Positions 1-8,411 of a DNA stretch of 21,692 bases are shown here, one piece after another (the first letter of the stretch is position 1; every line of letters starts with the position of its first letter). The DNA is taken from positions 1 through 21,692 of IMG/VR virus record IMGVR_UViG_3300027969_000462, one strand, 5' to 3'. The notes under the pieces are model-generated. The model did not search any database, was not told the DNA's origin, and saw only the letters and a list, made by a program, of their open reading frames with translations. Position numbers and translations under genes: made by a program. This stretch comes from a virus.

Positions 1-1
1 A

Positions 2-43
2 GAAGGTAAAGACATTCAGATAAGCGTCCAATGGCAGAAGTAA
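2..43 (+). CDS. Probable terminase small subunit, C-terminal end only
   Basis: The frame starting at base 2 is open from the window edge and reads EGKDIQISVQWQK before a TAA at 41-43. It overlaps the terminase large-subunit start by 13 bases. The position directly upstream of the large subunit, the coupled overlap and the short beta-like tail ending in VQWQK are what one expects of a small terminase subunit, which recognises the packaging site on phage DNA. Only 13 residues are visible, so the identity rests on position; another small gene could occupy this slot. Confidence 0.5.
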   Translation, partial: EGKDIQISVQWQK

Positions 44-1293
44 TTGAGATAGCCTACAAACCCAGAGAACAACAACTTGCTATCCATGAACTAATGGACA
101 GTAAGCGTTTTGGCGTTGTTGTTGCACATAGGCGCATGGGTAAAACAGTCTCTGCGATTAACCACTTAATCAAGGATGCTTTGCTCAACCAAAAGGAAGC
201 CCCTAGATACGCCTACATAGCCCCTACATACGGACAAGCTAAGAGGGTGGCATGGGACTACCTAGTTAAGTATGCAGAGCCTCTGGGTGGCACTAGCAAT
301 ATTTCAGAACTAAGGGTGGACTTCTGGGGTAGGCGCATCCAGTTGTTTGGCTCAGACAATCCAGAAACACTCCGAGGTCAGTATTTCGATGGGGTAATCC
401 TAGACGAGATTGGTGACCAAAATCCTAAGATATGGACAGACATAGTAAGACCTGCATTAGCTGACAGGAAAGGCTGGTGTCTTTTCATTGGTACGCCAAA
501 GGGACACAACCACTTTAAAGAGTTGCGAGATAGGGCAAAAACTGAGGAAGGTTGGGGTTTGCTAGAGTTCAAAGCCTCTGAGACGGGTGTAGTGGATGAT
601 GTAGAACTGAAGGCTGCCAAGAATGAGATGGGCGAGGATAAATACCGCCAAGAGTTTGAGTGTAGTTTTGATGCTGCTGTAGAAGGTTCTTACTATGGTC
701 AAATCCTCAATGAACTGGAAGAAAAGAAGCACATGCAGGAAATTCCCAGAGAAGAACTGAGTAGAACCTTTACTGCTTGGGACTTGGGAATGGGTGACTC
801 TACGTCTATCTGGGTGGCTCAACTGGTAGGTACTGAGGTGCGACTAATTGACTATTACGAGAATCATGGTGTAGGTTTAGACCACTACGTTAAGTGGATT
901 AAGGACAACGACTATCTCAAAGCAGAGCATATTCTGCCCCATGACGTTAGAGTCAGGGAACTTGGCACAGGTAAGAGCAGAATGGAAATGCTTGAGGAAT
1001 CAGGGCTAGAGGTCAAGATAGCCCCAAGGATGGGACTAGACGATGGCATCCAAGCAGTAAGACGATTGCTTCCAAGGTGCTGGTTTAATGTTCCACAGGT
1101 ACAGATAGGGCTGAACTGCCTGAGAAATTACCGCAGAGATTACGATGAAAAGCGTAAGATATTCTATGAGCGTCCGTTACATGATTGGTCTAGTCATGGC
1201 TCGGACTCATTCCGCTACTTAGCCCTTGGATTGGATGAAGGACATTCAACATGGTCTAAGCCTATTAACCAACTACCGAAATGGATTGTGTAA
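31..1293 (+). CDS. terL: Terminase large subunit (DNA-packaging ATPase/nuclease)
   Basis: Motor that pumps phage DNA through the portal into the prohead and cuts the concatemer. A 420-residue protein with an ATPase half and an RNase H-like nuclease half. Visible motifs: an adenine-binding-type PREQQ at 11-15, Walker A AHRRMGKT at 32-39, Walker B VILDEIGDQ at 122-130 (D125, E126) and a coupling motif LFIGTPKG at 151-158. The nuclease half shows AWDLGMGDST at 249-258 (D251), a possible metal-binding PHD at 303-305 and a last acidic residue D392 in HGSDSF. An in-frame TAA at 7-9 limits the start; ATG 31 has no strong ribosome site and probably depends on coupling to the overlapping upstream gene. 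It is at the short end for the family but both domains appear complete. All packaging genes lie together at this end. Confidence 0.95.
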   Translation: MAEVIEIAYKPREQQLAIHELMDSKRFGVVVAHRRMGKTVSAINHLIKDALLNQKEAPRYAYIAPTYGQAKRVAWDYLVKYAEPLGGTSNISELRVDFWGRRIQLFGSDNPETLRGQYFDGVILDEIGDQNPKIWTDIVRPALADRKGWCLFIGTPKGHNHFKELRDRAKTEEGWGLLEFKASETGVVDDVELKAAKNEMGEDKYRQEFECSFDAAVEGSYYGQILNELEEKKHMQEIPREELSRTFTAWDLGMGDSTSIWVAQLVGTEVRLIDYYENHGVGLDHYVKWIKDNDYLKAEHILPHDVRVRELGTGKSRMEMLEESGLEVKIAPRMGLDDGIQAVRRLLPRCWFNVPQVQIGLNCLRNYRRDYDEKRKIFYERPLHDWSSHGSDSFRYLALGLDEGHSTWSKPINQLPKWIV

Positions 1294-1469
1294 TGTACGT
1301 TCAAATGCAGGGCATAAATTTAGCCCCAAAAGTAAAAGAACTTGAAAAACGACTCGAAATGCTCGAAAATATGGTAAAAGAGTTACAATCCTCACCAAGA
1401 CCGAAACTTGGTCGCCCTCCAAAGGATGCACATGGAAACGAACGACTTGAAGTCGATACTGCAAGCTGA
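1293..1469 (+). CDS. Small coiled-coil protein with GRPPK motif
   Basis: Unrecognised 58-residue protein. The ATG at 1293 shares a base with the terminase stop (TAATG), and the 3' end overlaps the portal start at 1432 by 38 bases in another frame. Residues about 14-33 form a charged heptad-like helix (VKELEKRLEMLENMVKELQ), followed by a basic proline-rich stretch PRPKLGRPPK resembling an AT-hook core, and an acidic end. Similar small helix-plus-GRPPK proteins are, as far as I recall, common beside phage terminase or portal genes, but I know no assigned role. An upstream in-frame ATG at 1281 lies inside terL; TAATG reinitiation makes 1293 more likely. DNA or packaging-complex binding would be a guess. 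Confidence 0.65.
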   Translation: MYVQMQGINLAPKVKELEKRLEMLENMVKELQSSPRPKLGRPPKDAHGNERLEVDTAS

Positions 1470-3564
1470 GATTGATGACGCTATTGGCTTTATTGAGAGT
1501 GAAACAGTAGAGCAGCGCAAACAGGCTTTAGAAGCGTATCTCCGTCAACCTTATGGGAATGAGGTAGAAGGTAAGTCTTCAATCGTTACAGGTGAAGTTG
1601 CAGAAGCCATTGATGGTGCTTTGCCTTCCCTAGTCCGTATCTTTACAGGCTCAGATGATATTGTAGTTTTTGAGCCTCAAGGCCCGAAGGACGAAGCATC
1701 TGCAAAACAAGCGACACAGTATTGCAATTGGGTTTTTAGCCGTGATAACGAAGGCGTAGCCATTCTCCATGATTGGTTCAAGGATGCTCTGCTTCAAAAG
1801 AACGGCATCATTAAAGCCTATTGGGAAAACAAAGAAGACATTACCAAAGAGCGTTACTTTGACTTGTCTAACGATGAGTTAGCAATGCTAATGAGCGATG
1901 AGACTATGGAGATTGTCGAGCAAGATACGACAGAGTTCCCAATATTTGACCCAATGGGACAGCCAGTTATAGACCCTATGGGTATGCCTGTAATGGGTGC
2001 TACTCATAACGTAGTTGTTCAGCAAAAGAAGAAATCAGGCAAAGTAACGATTGAGAATGTCCCTCCAGAGGAGTTCTTGATTAGCAAGAAGGCTAGAACT
2101 ATTGCTGACTCACCTTTCGTAGCCCACAGGCAGATGTTGACTCGTAGCACATTGATTGCTATGGGTTTTAACAAAGACCAAGTAGAGAGTTTACAGATGG
2201 GTGATGCTTTGGCTTATACGCCAGAGCGTGTGGCTCGTTATGCTGCTGGTGAGCAACCTTACCAAGTTCAGACTGATGACCCTTCAATGCAAGAGATTGA
2301 AGTCTTTGAGTGTTATGTCAAAACTGATATAGATGGTAAAGGCATTGCTTCTCTGACTCAAGTTTTCTATGCGGGAAATGAGATTCTTCAAGATGAGAAG
2401 GGTAAAGAGATTATTGAGGAAACAGACTATGTTCCGTTCCATTCAATTTGTCCTATACCAATTCCGCACAAGTTCTTTGGTAACTCATTAGCTGACAGAA
2501 CAGTTGACCTACAGTTAATCAAGACCACTATCACTCGTCAGATGTTGGATAACTTATATCTGACAAACAATGCTCGTGTCGTGGCTGTGGAAGGTCAAGT
2601 AAACCTTGACGACTTGCTTACATCTACTGCTGGTGGTGTTATTCGTGCCAAGTCACCTAATGCCGTCCAACAGTTAGTTGTGCAGAACGTGGCAAATCAG
2701 GCTTTTCCAATGCTTCAGTATTTGGACACAGTACAGTCTAAGCGTACAGGTGTTAGTGATGCTTCACAGGGTTTAGACCCTTCTATCTTGCAGAACGTGA
2801 CTGCTGCTGCCGTAGCTTCTATGCAACAAGCTGGCGCAGGTAAGATTGAACTTATTGCTCGAATCTTTGCTGAGACAGGTGTTAAATCTTTGTTTAAAGG
2901 TATCTTGCACTTGCTTTGTAAGTACCAAGACAAGGCTCGCATAGTGCGTATGCGTGGTGAGTTCGTAGAGTTTGACCCTAGAACATGGGCTAACCAATAC
3001 GATGTTTCTATCAATGTAGGTTTAGGTGCTGGGAATCGTCAAGAGCAGATGGCTATGTTGTCGATGGTTCTTGCTAAACAAGAGCAGTTGATTGGTCAGT
3101 ATGGCCCTGCTAATCCTTACGTTTCACCTGCTCAGTATCGTGGCACTTTGGGACGCATGGTAGAGATTGCAGGGTTTAAAGATTCTGCTGAGTTCTACAA
3201 AGCAATTACGCCAGAGCAAGACCAAGCATTGAGTAATCCTCCTCCACAGCAACAGCAAATGCCCCCAGAGGTTCAAGCGTTGATGGCTAGAACACAGGCT
3301 GAGATACAAGCTAACCAAGCTAAAGCACAAGCTGATATGCAGATGCAACAACAGCAACAGCAAATTGATATGCAGATGGCGCAACAGAAAGCTGGACTTG
3401 AGATGCAGTTATTGCGTGAGAAGGAAGGTGCTAAGTTGCAATTAGAGCGTGAGAAACAACAGGCTTACTTTGCATTGAAACAACAAGAGTTTGAAGCAGA
3501 AGCACAGTTAAAAGCAATGAAAATTGGTGCTGGCATTACATCCAACGTAGAGATTAGAGGTTAA
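1432..3564 (+). CDS. Portal protein (head-tail connector)
   Basis: Forms the ring at one capsid vertex through which DNA enters and leaves, and nucleates head assembly. From ATG 1432 it is 710 residues, as large as P22-type podoviral portals. The conserved-looking stretch SSIVTGEVAEAIDGALPSLV at 49-68 is typical of portals in such phages. A loop at 173-187 repeats DPMGxPVx twice. The C-terminal region from about 598 to 697 is Gln-rich coiled coil (QQQQ runs, then EMQLLREKEGAKLQLEREKQ), reminiscent of the portal barrel region. Alternative starts are TTG 1408 and ATG 1426; AAGGA at 1422-1426 is well spaced only for 1432. It follows terL and the overlapping coiled-coil gene and precedes the scaffold by two genes. 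Confidence 0.9.
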   Translation: METNDLKSILQAEIDDAIGFIESETVEQRKQALEAYLRQPYGNEVEGKSSIVTGEVAEAIDGALPSLVRIFTGSDDIVVFEPQGPKDEASAKQATQYCNWVFSRDNEGVAILHDWFKDALLQKNGIIKAYWENKEDITKERYFDLSNDELAMLMSDETMEIVEQDTTEFPIFDPMGQPVIDPMGMPVMGATHNVVVQQKKKSGKVTIENVPPEEFLISKKARTIADSPFVAHRQMLTRSTLIAMGFNKDQVESLQMGDALAYTPERVARYAAGEQPYQVQTDDPSMQEIEVFECYVKTDIDGKGIASLTQVFYAGNEILQDEKGKEIIEETDYVPFHSICPIPIPHKFFGNSLADRTVDLQLIKTTITRQMLDNLYLTNNARVVAVEGQVNLDDLLTSTAGGVIRAKSPNAVQQLVVQNVANQAFPMLQYLDTVQSKRTGVSDASQGLDPSILQNVTAAAVASMQQAGAGKIELIARIFAETGVKSLFKGILHLLCKYQDKARIVRMRGEFVEFDPRTWANQYDVSINVGLGAGNRQEQMAMLSMVLAKQEQLIGQYGPANPYVSPAQYRGTLGRMVEIAGFKDSAEFYKAITPEQDQALSNPPPQQQQMPPEVQALMARTQAEIQANQAKAQADMQMQQQQQQIDMQMAQQKAGLEMQLLREKEGAKLQLEREKQQAYFALKQQEFEAEAQLKAMKIGAGITSNVEIRG

Positions 3565-3566
3565 TC

Positions 3567-6197
3567 ATGGCTATTTCTAATGCTTTGACATGGCAGTTAA
3601 ATAATGGTGGTAGTGCTGCTGATTTGTATGACAACATTCGTACATTCTTAGCTGCTAGTCCTGATGCGGCTACCACTCAGGCTGCTATGGCTCAGTATGG
3701 AATCTCTGGTGAAGACGTAGCTAATGCAACTGGCGGTAAATCAGGGGGTTTGCTTGAGGGCAATATCTTGGCAGGTGCTAGTTGGAATAGCCTTAACACA
3801 ACTTTAGGTGACCAATTAACACAAGCTACTGGACAAGCCACATCTAACTATGCCGTAGGTGGTGCAACTACTGCTGACACTCTTAACCAGTTAAACACAT
3901 ATCTAGCAGGTGGTGGTCAGTTTGACCCTAATGCTACTGTTTACTTACAAACTGGTGGTGTTGACTTTATTACTGGTGTAGATAAAGACACTGTTAAAAG
4001 TAACATTAACCAAATTGTGAAGACTTTGGGTGACCAAGGCGTTAATGTTGTTCTTACTGGTTCTCCTTATGCTAAGTCTATTGATGATGTAATCAATAAC
4101 AACTTTGACACTAAAGTTGACCAGATTTTTACTGACATTGCTAAAGAAAACAAGAATGTTGCTTTGGTAGGTATTCAAGGTGAAATTCTGCAAAACAAGA
4201 ATTTGTTAGTTGATGCTTTGCACACAAATGCAGAAGGTACAGCAATATATAACCAAGCTGTTATTGATTCGTTATCTCAGTTTAAGAATGAAGTTCCATC
4301 TAGCACTCCGCAAGCAATTGCTCAAGTACAGAAAACAAATACTGTAGCTACAACTCCTTCAGTAATTACTCAGGCTGCTGCTAGTCCTGTTGTTGCTCAG
4401 TCATTATCTGCACAAATACAAACACCAAACATTCAAGATTTAATTGCCTCTGGTGCATTGCAACCAAACCAAGCAACATTGATTGGTGATACTTACTACC
4501 AACCAGTTTATTCTCAAACTGGTTCTGGCATGGATGCACAGCTAGGACAACTTGAGAATGTCATTACCTATAAAGCCAGTGAAAACAAGGCTGGTGGCGA
4601 CATTAAATATTACTCTCCTACTGGTGAATATCAACAAACTACACAACAACAGAAAGTACCTTCATTCTTAGGTGGTTTAGCTGAAGCGTTTAATGACCCT
4701 GTTGTTCAAGCAGTTTTCTTGGGTTTAGGTGGTGGTGGTTTCTTAGGAAGTCAATTAGGTCTTACAGGCTCTACAGCACAAGCAGTCGGCACAGGTCTTT
4801 TCAAAGGTGGTGCTGCTGCTGCTGGTGGCGCAGATTTAGAAGACGCATTAAAAACTGCAATTCTTAGTGGTAGTTTAGTTTATGGTGGTAATGAATTAGC
4901 TAACTATTTAAATACGGCTTCTGGTGCAGTTTTAGGCGATGCTAGTGATATTGCAATACAAATGGCAGATAGTGGTAAAACATTAGCAGAAATTGAAACT
5001 GCATTAACAAACAGTGGATTTAGTGCAGATGTTGTTACAGAGTCTTTAAAAGATGCTGCTAATTCATTAGCACCAAAAGCTATAAATATTCCATCTGATG
5101 TTTCTCAATTAACAGACGGAGTAAATGTTGTTAGTCAACTTGCTACACCAACATTAAACAATGTATTAAGCACTATTGCCGCTACTACGCCAGTGGCTGT
5201 ATCAACACCAGTTACAGATGCAGGGACTGTTAAGGTTGCTGCGCCTAAAACTACTGGCATGACTACCCAAGAAGTTATAAACTTAGTAGAAAGCCAAATA
5301 GCGGCTAACGTAAAAACACCCGCTAATTTAGCTACTCAAACAATTACTTCTCAGAAACCTGCTACGTCTCAAGAAATTATCAATGCTATTACAGCAACAA
5401 TTCCTGCAATAACATCTACTCAAGCACAGAATATTGCTCAACAGGTAATTACAAGCAATAAGCCAGTAACGACTCAAGAAGTAATTAACGCTATTACAGC
5501 TACGTTGCCAGCTTTGACTACTGGCACAAGTTTGCAAACATCTACGCTACCGACTTCTACATTGGCAACTCAAACAATTACTGCACCAAAGACAGTGACT
5601 ACACAAGACATTGTTAACGCTATTATTGCTACAACACCCGCAGTAATTCCAACTTCAACTATACCGACTGCAACAGTTACTGCTGCTAGACCAGTTGTAA
5701 CACCAGAAGCTATAAACACTATTGCATCTACGTTAACTCCTACTGCTGTAACATCTACGCCAACAACAACTACACCAACAAAAGAAACTGACCCAATAAA
5801 GGTTGCTCAGTTAGCATTAACTGCGGCTGGTTTACTTGGTGCTGGTAGTGTTTTGTCTAATAATGGAACAACTGGTTTTGACGTAGTTCCAATTCCTGCA
5901 AGTTTTGGTAATCCTCCAGCACCTAGAGTTGCACCATATACACCATTGCCAGCAATTAACTTTGGTAATCGTAATCTACTCATTGGTACACAATGGGAGA
6001 AGTTCCTAGACCCTAACTATGGTCAAGTTCCTGCACCTGTTCAATATTCACAACCATCTAACCTAAGTTATAACGATTTAATGGGAATCTTGGGTAGCCA
6101 ACAAGGTATGCCATCTAGGTCTAACCTAAGTATCAATGACGTTATCTCTGGAATACAAAACCAATATGGACAAACACCTACTCGCACAATGGGCTAA
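3567..6197 (+). CDS. Large virion-associated protein with degenerate SGNH esterase-like domain
   Basis: An 876-residue protein of uncertain function between portal and scaffold; AGAGG at 3556-3560 serves ATG 3567. Residues about 66-240 look like an SGNH/GDSL hydrolase: a block I-like GAS with S72 in place of GDS, glycines 98-99 in block II, GGVD at 130-133 where GxND is expected, and DALH at 216-219 matching the DxxH block V. The oxyanion Asn is therefore missing, though Ser, Asp and His are kept. Residues 365-460 are Gly/Ala-rich and possibly membrane-active; 560-725 are Thr/Ala repeats; 771-830 are Pro-rich; 831-873 are a duplicated tail motif. Composition resembles internal or ejection proteins, so I infer a virion protein that may act on cell-surface acyl groups or has lost activity. 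It could equally be a structural domain only. Confidence 0.7.
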   Translation: MAISNALTWQLNNGGSAADLYDNIRTFLAASPDAATTQAAMAQYGISGEDVANATGGKSGGLLEGNILAGASWNSLNTTLGDQLTQATGQATSNYAVGGATTADTLNQLNTYLAGGGQFDPNATVYLQTGGVDFITGVDKDTVKSNINQIVKTLGDQGVNVVLTGSPYAKSIDDVINNNFDTKVDQIFTDIAKENKNVALVGIQGEILQNKNLLVDALHTNAEGTAIYNQAVIDSLSQFKNEVPSSTPQAIAQVQKTNTVATTPSVITQAAASPVVAQSLSAQIQTPNIQDLIASGALQPNQATLIGDTYYQPVYSQTGSGMDAQLGQLENVITYKASENKAGGDIKYYSPTGEYQQTTQQQKVPSFLGGLAEAFNDPVVQAVFLGLGGGGFLGSQLGLTGSTAQAVGTGLFKGGAAAAGGADLEDALKTAILSGSLVYGGNELANYLNTASGAVLGDASDIAIQMADSGKTLAEIETALTNSGFSADVVTESLKDAANSLAPKAINIPSDVSQLTDGVNVVSQLATPTLNNVLSTIAATTPVAVSTPVTDAGTVKVAAPKTTGMTTQEVINLVESQIAANVKTPANLATQTITSQKPATSQEIINAITATIPAITSTQAQNIAQQVITSNKPVTTQEVINAITATLPALTTGTSLQTSTLPTSTLATQTITAPKTVTTQDIVNAIIATTPAVIPTSTIPTATVTAARPVVTPEAINTIASTLTPTAVTSTPTTTTPTKETDPIKVAQLALTAAGLLGAGSVLSNNGTTGFDVVPIPASFGNPPAPRVAPYTPLPAINFGNRNLLIGTQWEKFLDPNYGQVPAPVQYSQPSNLSYNDLMGILGSQQGMPSRSNLSINDVISGIQNQYGQTPTRTMG
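5259..5741 (+). repeat. Degenerate tandem repeats in the SGNH-like protein
   Basis: Within residues 565-725 the motif TTQEVINAITATLPAL recurs about five times (starting near residues 565, 600, 635, 678 and 712), spaced 34-43 residues apart. Copies 1, 2 and 4 are preceded or followed by ATQTIT or AQQVIT plus xxKPVT linkers. Codon choice differs between copies, so these are old, diverged repeats rather than a recent duplication. Each unit reads as a short amphipathic helix joined by Thr/Pro-rich linkers. Confidence 0.8.
6057..6185 (+). repeat. Duplicated C-terminal motif (SNLSxND) of the SGNH-like protein
   Basis: Two tandem units of 21 and 22 residues (831-851 and 852-873) begin SNLSYNDLMGILGS and SNLSINDVISGIQN and end PSR and PTR. 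At the DNA level the 12-mer TCTAACCTAAGT is repeated exactly at 6057-6068 and 6120-6131, 63 bases apart. The second unit overlaps the start of the next gene. Confidence 0.85.
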
Positions 6198-6405
6198 AAA
6201 CCTATTAAATGATGACTTTTTCAAAGAAGTATTAAATAACTTGAAAAATGAACAGATTAGTGTGATAATTAACACAAGTGCAAGTGAAATTAACAGGCGT
6301 GAAAATGCTTATCAGCACATAAAGACTTTAGAACTGATTACAGGACACCTAGAAGGCTTAGCCTCGGAAACTGTAATTAAGGAAAAGAAGTGGAAAATTC
6401 TGTAG
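6166..6405 (+). CDS. Small helical phage protein upstream of scaffold
   Basis: Unnamed protein of 79 residues if started at ATG 6166, overlapping the end of the preceding gene by 32 bases; ATG 6136 would add ten residues. Neither start has a good ribosome site, and the MDKHLLAQWAKNLLNDDFF opening of the shorter form looks like a natural N-terminus. It is predicted all-helical and charged, with FFKEVLNNLKNEQ, a NRRENAYQHIKTLELITGHL helix and a basic KEKKWKIL end. Small proteins with this layout are, to my recollection, frequent between portal and coat genes of phages, and none has an assigned role. A part in head assembly is inferred from position only. Confidence 0.7.
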   Translation: MDKHLLAQWAKNLLNDDFFKEVLNNLKNEQISVIINTSASEINRRENAYQHIKTLELITGHLEGLASETVIKEKKWKIL

Positions 6406-6424
6406 CCTAAAAGCTACCCTCCGT

Positions 6425-6439
6425 CCAGAAGGTTTCTGG
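6425..6439 (+). other. Hairpin in the leader of the scaffold gene
   Basis: Perfect 6-bp inverted repeat CCAGAA-GGT-TTCTGG in the 52-base gap before the scaffold gene. It lacks a following T-run, so it is not a standard terminator. It ends 18 bases before the scaffold ATG and could influence messenger processing or scaffold translation. Confidence 0.5.
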
Positions 6440-6457
6440 CGATTATTGAGATGACAA

Positions 6458-7372
6458 ATGGAAAACACCAACCCTAATGGGAGTGAAAGCCTAGATGTAA
6501 ACCAAGCCGCTTCAGCGTTTGAAAGTCTGATGGGTGATTCTGAGGAAGCTGATAACAGCCAAGCCGAGGGTCAAATAGAGGAAATTCAAGAGACTGATGA
6601 AGTTGAATACGATGATGAACCAAAGCCTAGATATAAAGTCAAGGCATCTGGTGAGGAAGTTGAGGTAGAACTTGACGAACTTATCAAGGGTTATCAACAA
6701 GGTACGGACTACACAAAGAAGTCTCAGGCTCTAGCTGAACAACGTAAAGCAATTGAAGCTGAACGTAGTCACTTAGAGTATGTTAAACAAGAGCGACAGG
6801 CATACGCCCAGAAATTGCAAGCGTTGGATAGCTTCCTTACGCAGCAACATCAGGGTGTGGACTTAGAAGTTTTAAAGGAAACAGACCCTATCGGTTATGC
6901 GGTAGCGGTAGCTGAACAGAGCCAACGTGAGAAGCAGTTAGCAGTAGTCAGGAATGAACAGCAACGCATTGCCCAACAGCAACAAGCCGAGCAACAATCC
7001 CAACTGCAAAACCATCTCCGTCAAGAATCTGAGAAGCTAGTTAGTCTGATTCCTGAGTTAGCGACACCACAGGGTGATGCGGTTCGGAAACAAATCCGTG
7101 ACTATGCGAAGTCTGTAGGTTGGTCTGACCAAGAACTCAGTTCCGTGTATGACAGTCGTGCTGTGCATACCTTGTATAAGGCGATGAAGTATGAGCAACT
7201 TCAAAAGAGCAAACCTGAGTTAAATAAAAAACTCGTGGCTGCCCCTAAGATGATGCGTAGTGGTACTTCTGCACCTCCTGCAAGGTCTGCACAAGATAAA
7301 CAGGTTATGCAGAGGTTGCGTGAGACAGGAAAAGTCTCAGACGCAGCTAAAGCATTTGAACGATTCTTTTAA
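6458..7372 (+). CDS. Capsid scaffolding protein
   Basis: Temporary internal core on which coat protein assembles. The 304-residue protein directly precedes the coat gene, the usual scaffold position. The N-terminal 60 residues are strongly acidic (IEEIQETDEVEYDDEP), followed by a KVKASGEEVEVELDELIKGY segment and a long Gln/Glu/Arg-rich coiled coil at about 84-200. The C-terminus is basic and helical (KQVMQRLRETGKVSDAAKAF), the type of segment that binds coat protein in other scaffolds. The ribosome site is weak (GAG at 6448-6450, 7 bases before ATG). I see no protease motif in it or nearby. Confidence 0.85.
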   Translation: MENTNPNGSESLDVNQAASAFESLMGDSEEADNSQAEGQIEEIQETDEVEYDDEPKPRYKVKASGEEVEVELDELIKGYQQGTDYTKKSQALAEQRKAIEAERSHLEYVKQERQAYAQKLQALDSFLTQQHQGVDLEVLKETDPIGYAVAVAEQSQREKQLAVVRNEQQRIAQQQQAEQQSQLQNHLRQESEKLVSLIPELATPQGDAVRKQIRDYAKSVGWSDQELSSVYDSRAVHTLYKAMKYEQLQKSKPELNKKLVAAPKMMRSGTSAPPARSAQDKQVMQRLRETGKVSDAAKAFERFF

Positions 7373-7387
7373 ATTTTGGAGTAATTT

Positions 7388-8332
7388 ATGGCTACCTATC
7401 AAACATACACCGCTATTGGTCAGCGTGAAGACCTTACAGATGTTATTTATAACATCTCACCAACCGACACGCCCATGATGAGTTCCATCGGCAAAACTAA
7501 AGCAACTGCTGTTTACCATGAGTGGCAGACTGACTCACTTGCGAGTGCTGCTTTAAATGTGGCAGTCGAAGGTGCAACGGCATCTGACATTACTATTTCT
7601 CCTACGACTCGTGTGGGAAATCGTTGCCAGATTTCACAGAAGACAATCAAGATTTCTAACACCTTGCAAGCTGTAGATAAAGCTGGTCGTAAGTCTGAAA
7701 AGGCTTATAACTTGGCTAAATCATCTGCTGAAATCAAGCGTGATATGGAATTGACATTGCTCAGTAACCAAGTTGCTACCAATGGTAACTCATCTACTGC
7801 TCGTGCTTTGGGTGGTTTGCAAGCATGGTTGGCTACTAGCTACTCTGGTGGTACTTCTGGCGTTGCTGGCGCATCTGGCACTACTGCTCGTACTAATGGT
7901 ACTAACCGCACTTTCACAGAAGCAATCTTGCAATCTGTTGTTAAGAGCGTTTATACCGCAGGTGGCAATCCTAAAATCTTGATGGTTACACCTGCTCACA
8001 AGCAAGTAGTCTCAGGCTTTGCTGGTATTGCTGCACAGCGTTACATGGCCCCAACAAATGCGCCTACGACTATCATCGGGGCGGCAGATGTTTATTTGTC
8101 AGATTTCGGTACTCTGAGCGTGGTTCCCTCGAGGTTCATGAACAGCACTAACTCTGCTGACGATGTTGCGTTCTTGCTTGACCCTGACATGGCTGCTGTA
8201 GCTTATCTGCGTCCCTTTACAACCAATGAGTTGGCTGTTACTGGTGACAACGAATCTACACAACTGTTGGCTGAGTTCACATTGGAAGTTCGTAACGAAG
8301 CTGCACACGGCATTATTGCTGACTTGACCTAA
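7388..8332 (+). CDS. Major capsid protein (DUF5309/SU10-like)
   Basis: Builds the icosahedral shell. The 314-residue sequence opens with the family-like stretch NISPTDTPMMSSIGK at 22-36, followed by EWQTDSL and a G(N)RCQISQKTIKIS region, matching the coat family typified by phage SU10 and DUF5309, an HK97-fold group. It lies immediately after the scaffold with a 15-base gap and has one of the best ribosome sites in the window (GGAG at 7378-7381, ATG 7388). A strong terminator follows, so the coat gene ends a transcription unit. Length fits unprocessed coat proteins of this type, and no maturation-protease gene is seen. Confidence 0.9.
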   Translation: MATYQTYTAIGQREDLTDVIYNISPTDTPMMSSIGKTKATAVYHEWQTDSLASAALNVAVEGATASDITISPTTRVGNRCQISQKTIKISNTLQAVDKAGRKSEKAYNLAKSSAEIKRDMELTLLSNQVATNGNSSTARALGGLQAWLATSYSGGTSGVAGASGTTARTNGTNRTFTEAILQSVVKSVYTAGGNPKILMVTPAHKQVVSGFAGIAAQRYMAPTNAPTTIIGAADVYLSDFGTLSVVPSRFMNSTNSADDVAFLLDPDMAAVAYLRPFTTNELAVTGDNESTQLLAEFTLEVRNEAAHGIIADLT

Positions 8333-8349
8333 TAGTTAGGTGACTCTCA

Positions 8350-8387
8350 AAATGCCTCAGACTAATCCTCTGGGGCATTTCTTTTTC
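8350..8387 (+). terminator. Rho-independent terminator after the coat gene
   Basis: An 11-bp stem AAATGCCTCAG (8350-8360) / CTGGGGCATTT (8370-8380) with one T-G wobble, a 9-base loop, and then CTTTTTCT. Strongest terminator in the window; it separates the head genes from the tail genes. Confidence 0.9.
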
Positions 8388-8399
8388 TAGCAAAACTGA

Positions 8400-8405
8400 T
8401 AGAAT
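8400..8405 (+). promoter_or_regulatory. Candidate -10 element, possible leaderless start
   Basis: TAGAAT, five of six matches to TATAAT, lies six bases before the ATG at 8412, so transcription would start at or next to that codon. No good -35 box is seen 16-19 bases upstream and the next gene has no ribosome site. Weak evidence, but a promoter is expected here because a terminator lies just upstream. Confidence 0.3.
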
Positions 8406-8411
8406 TAGTGT

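Noticed and set aside
7773-7982. Very hydrophobic 69-codon + frame inside the coat gene
   Set aside because: It is the shifted reading of Gly/Ala/Thr codons (GGC, GCT, ACT) that yields Leu/Val runs; there is no ribosome site and the coat protein reading is clear.
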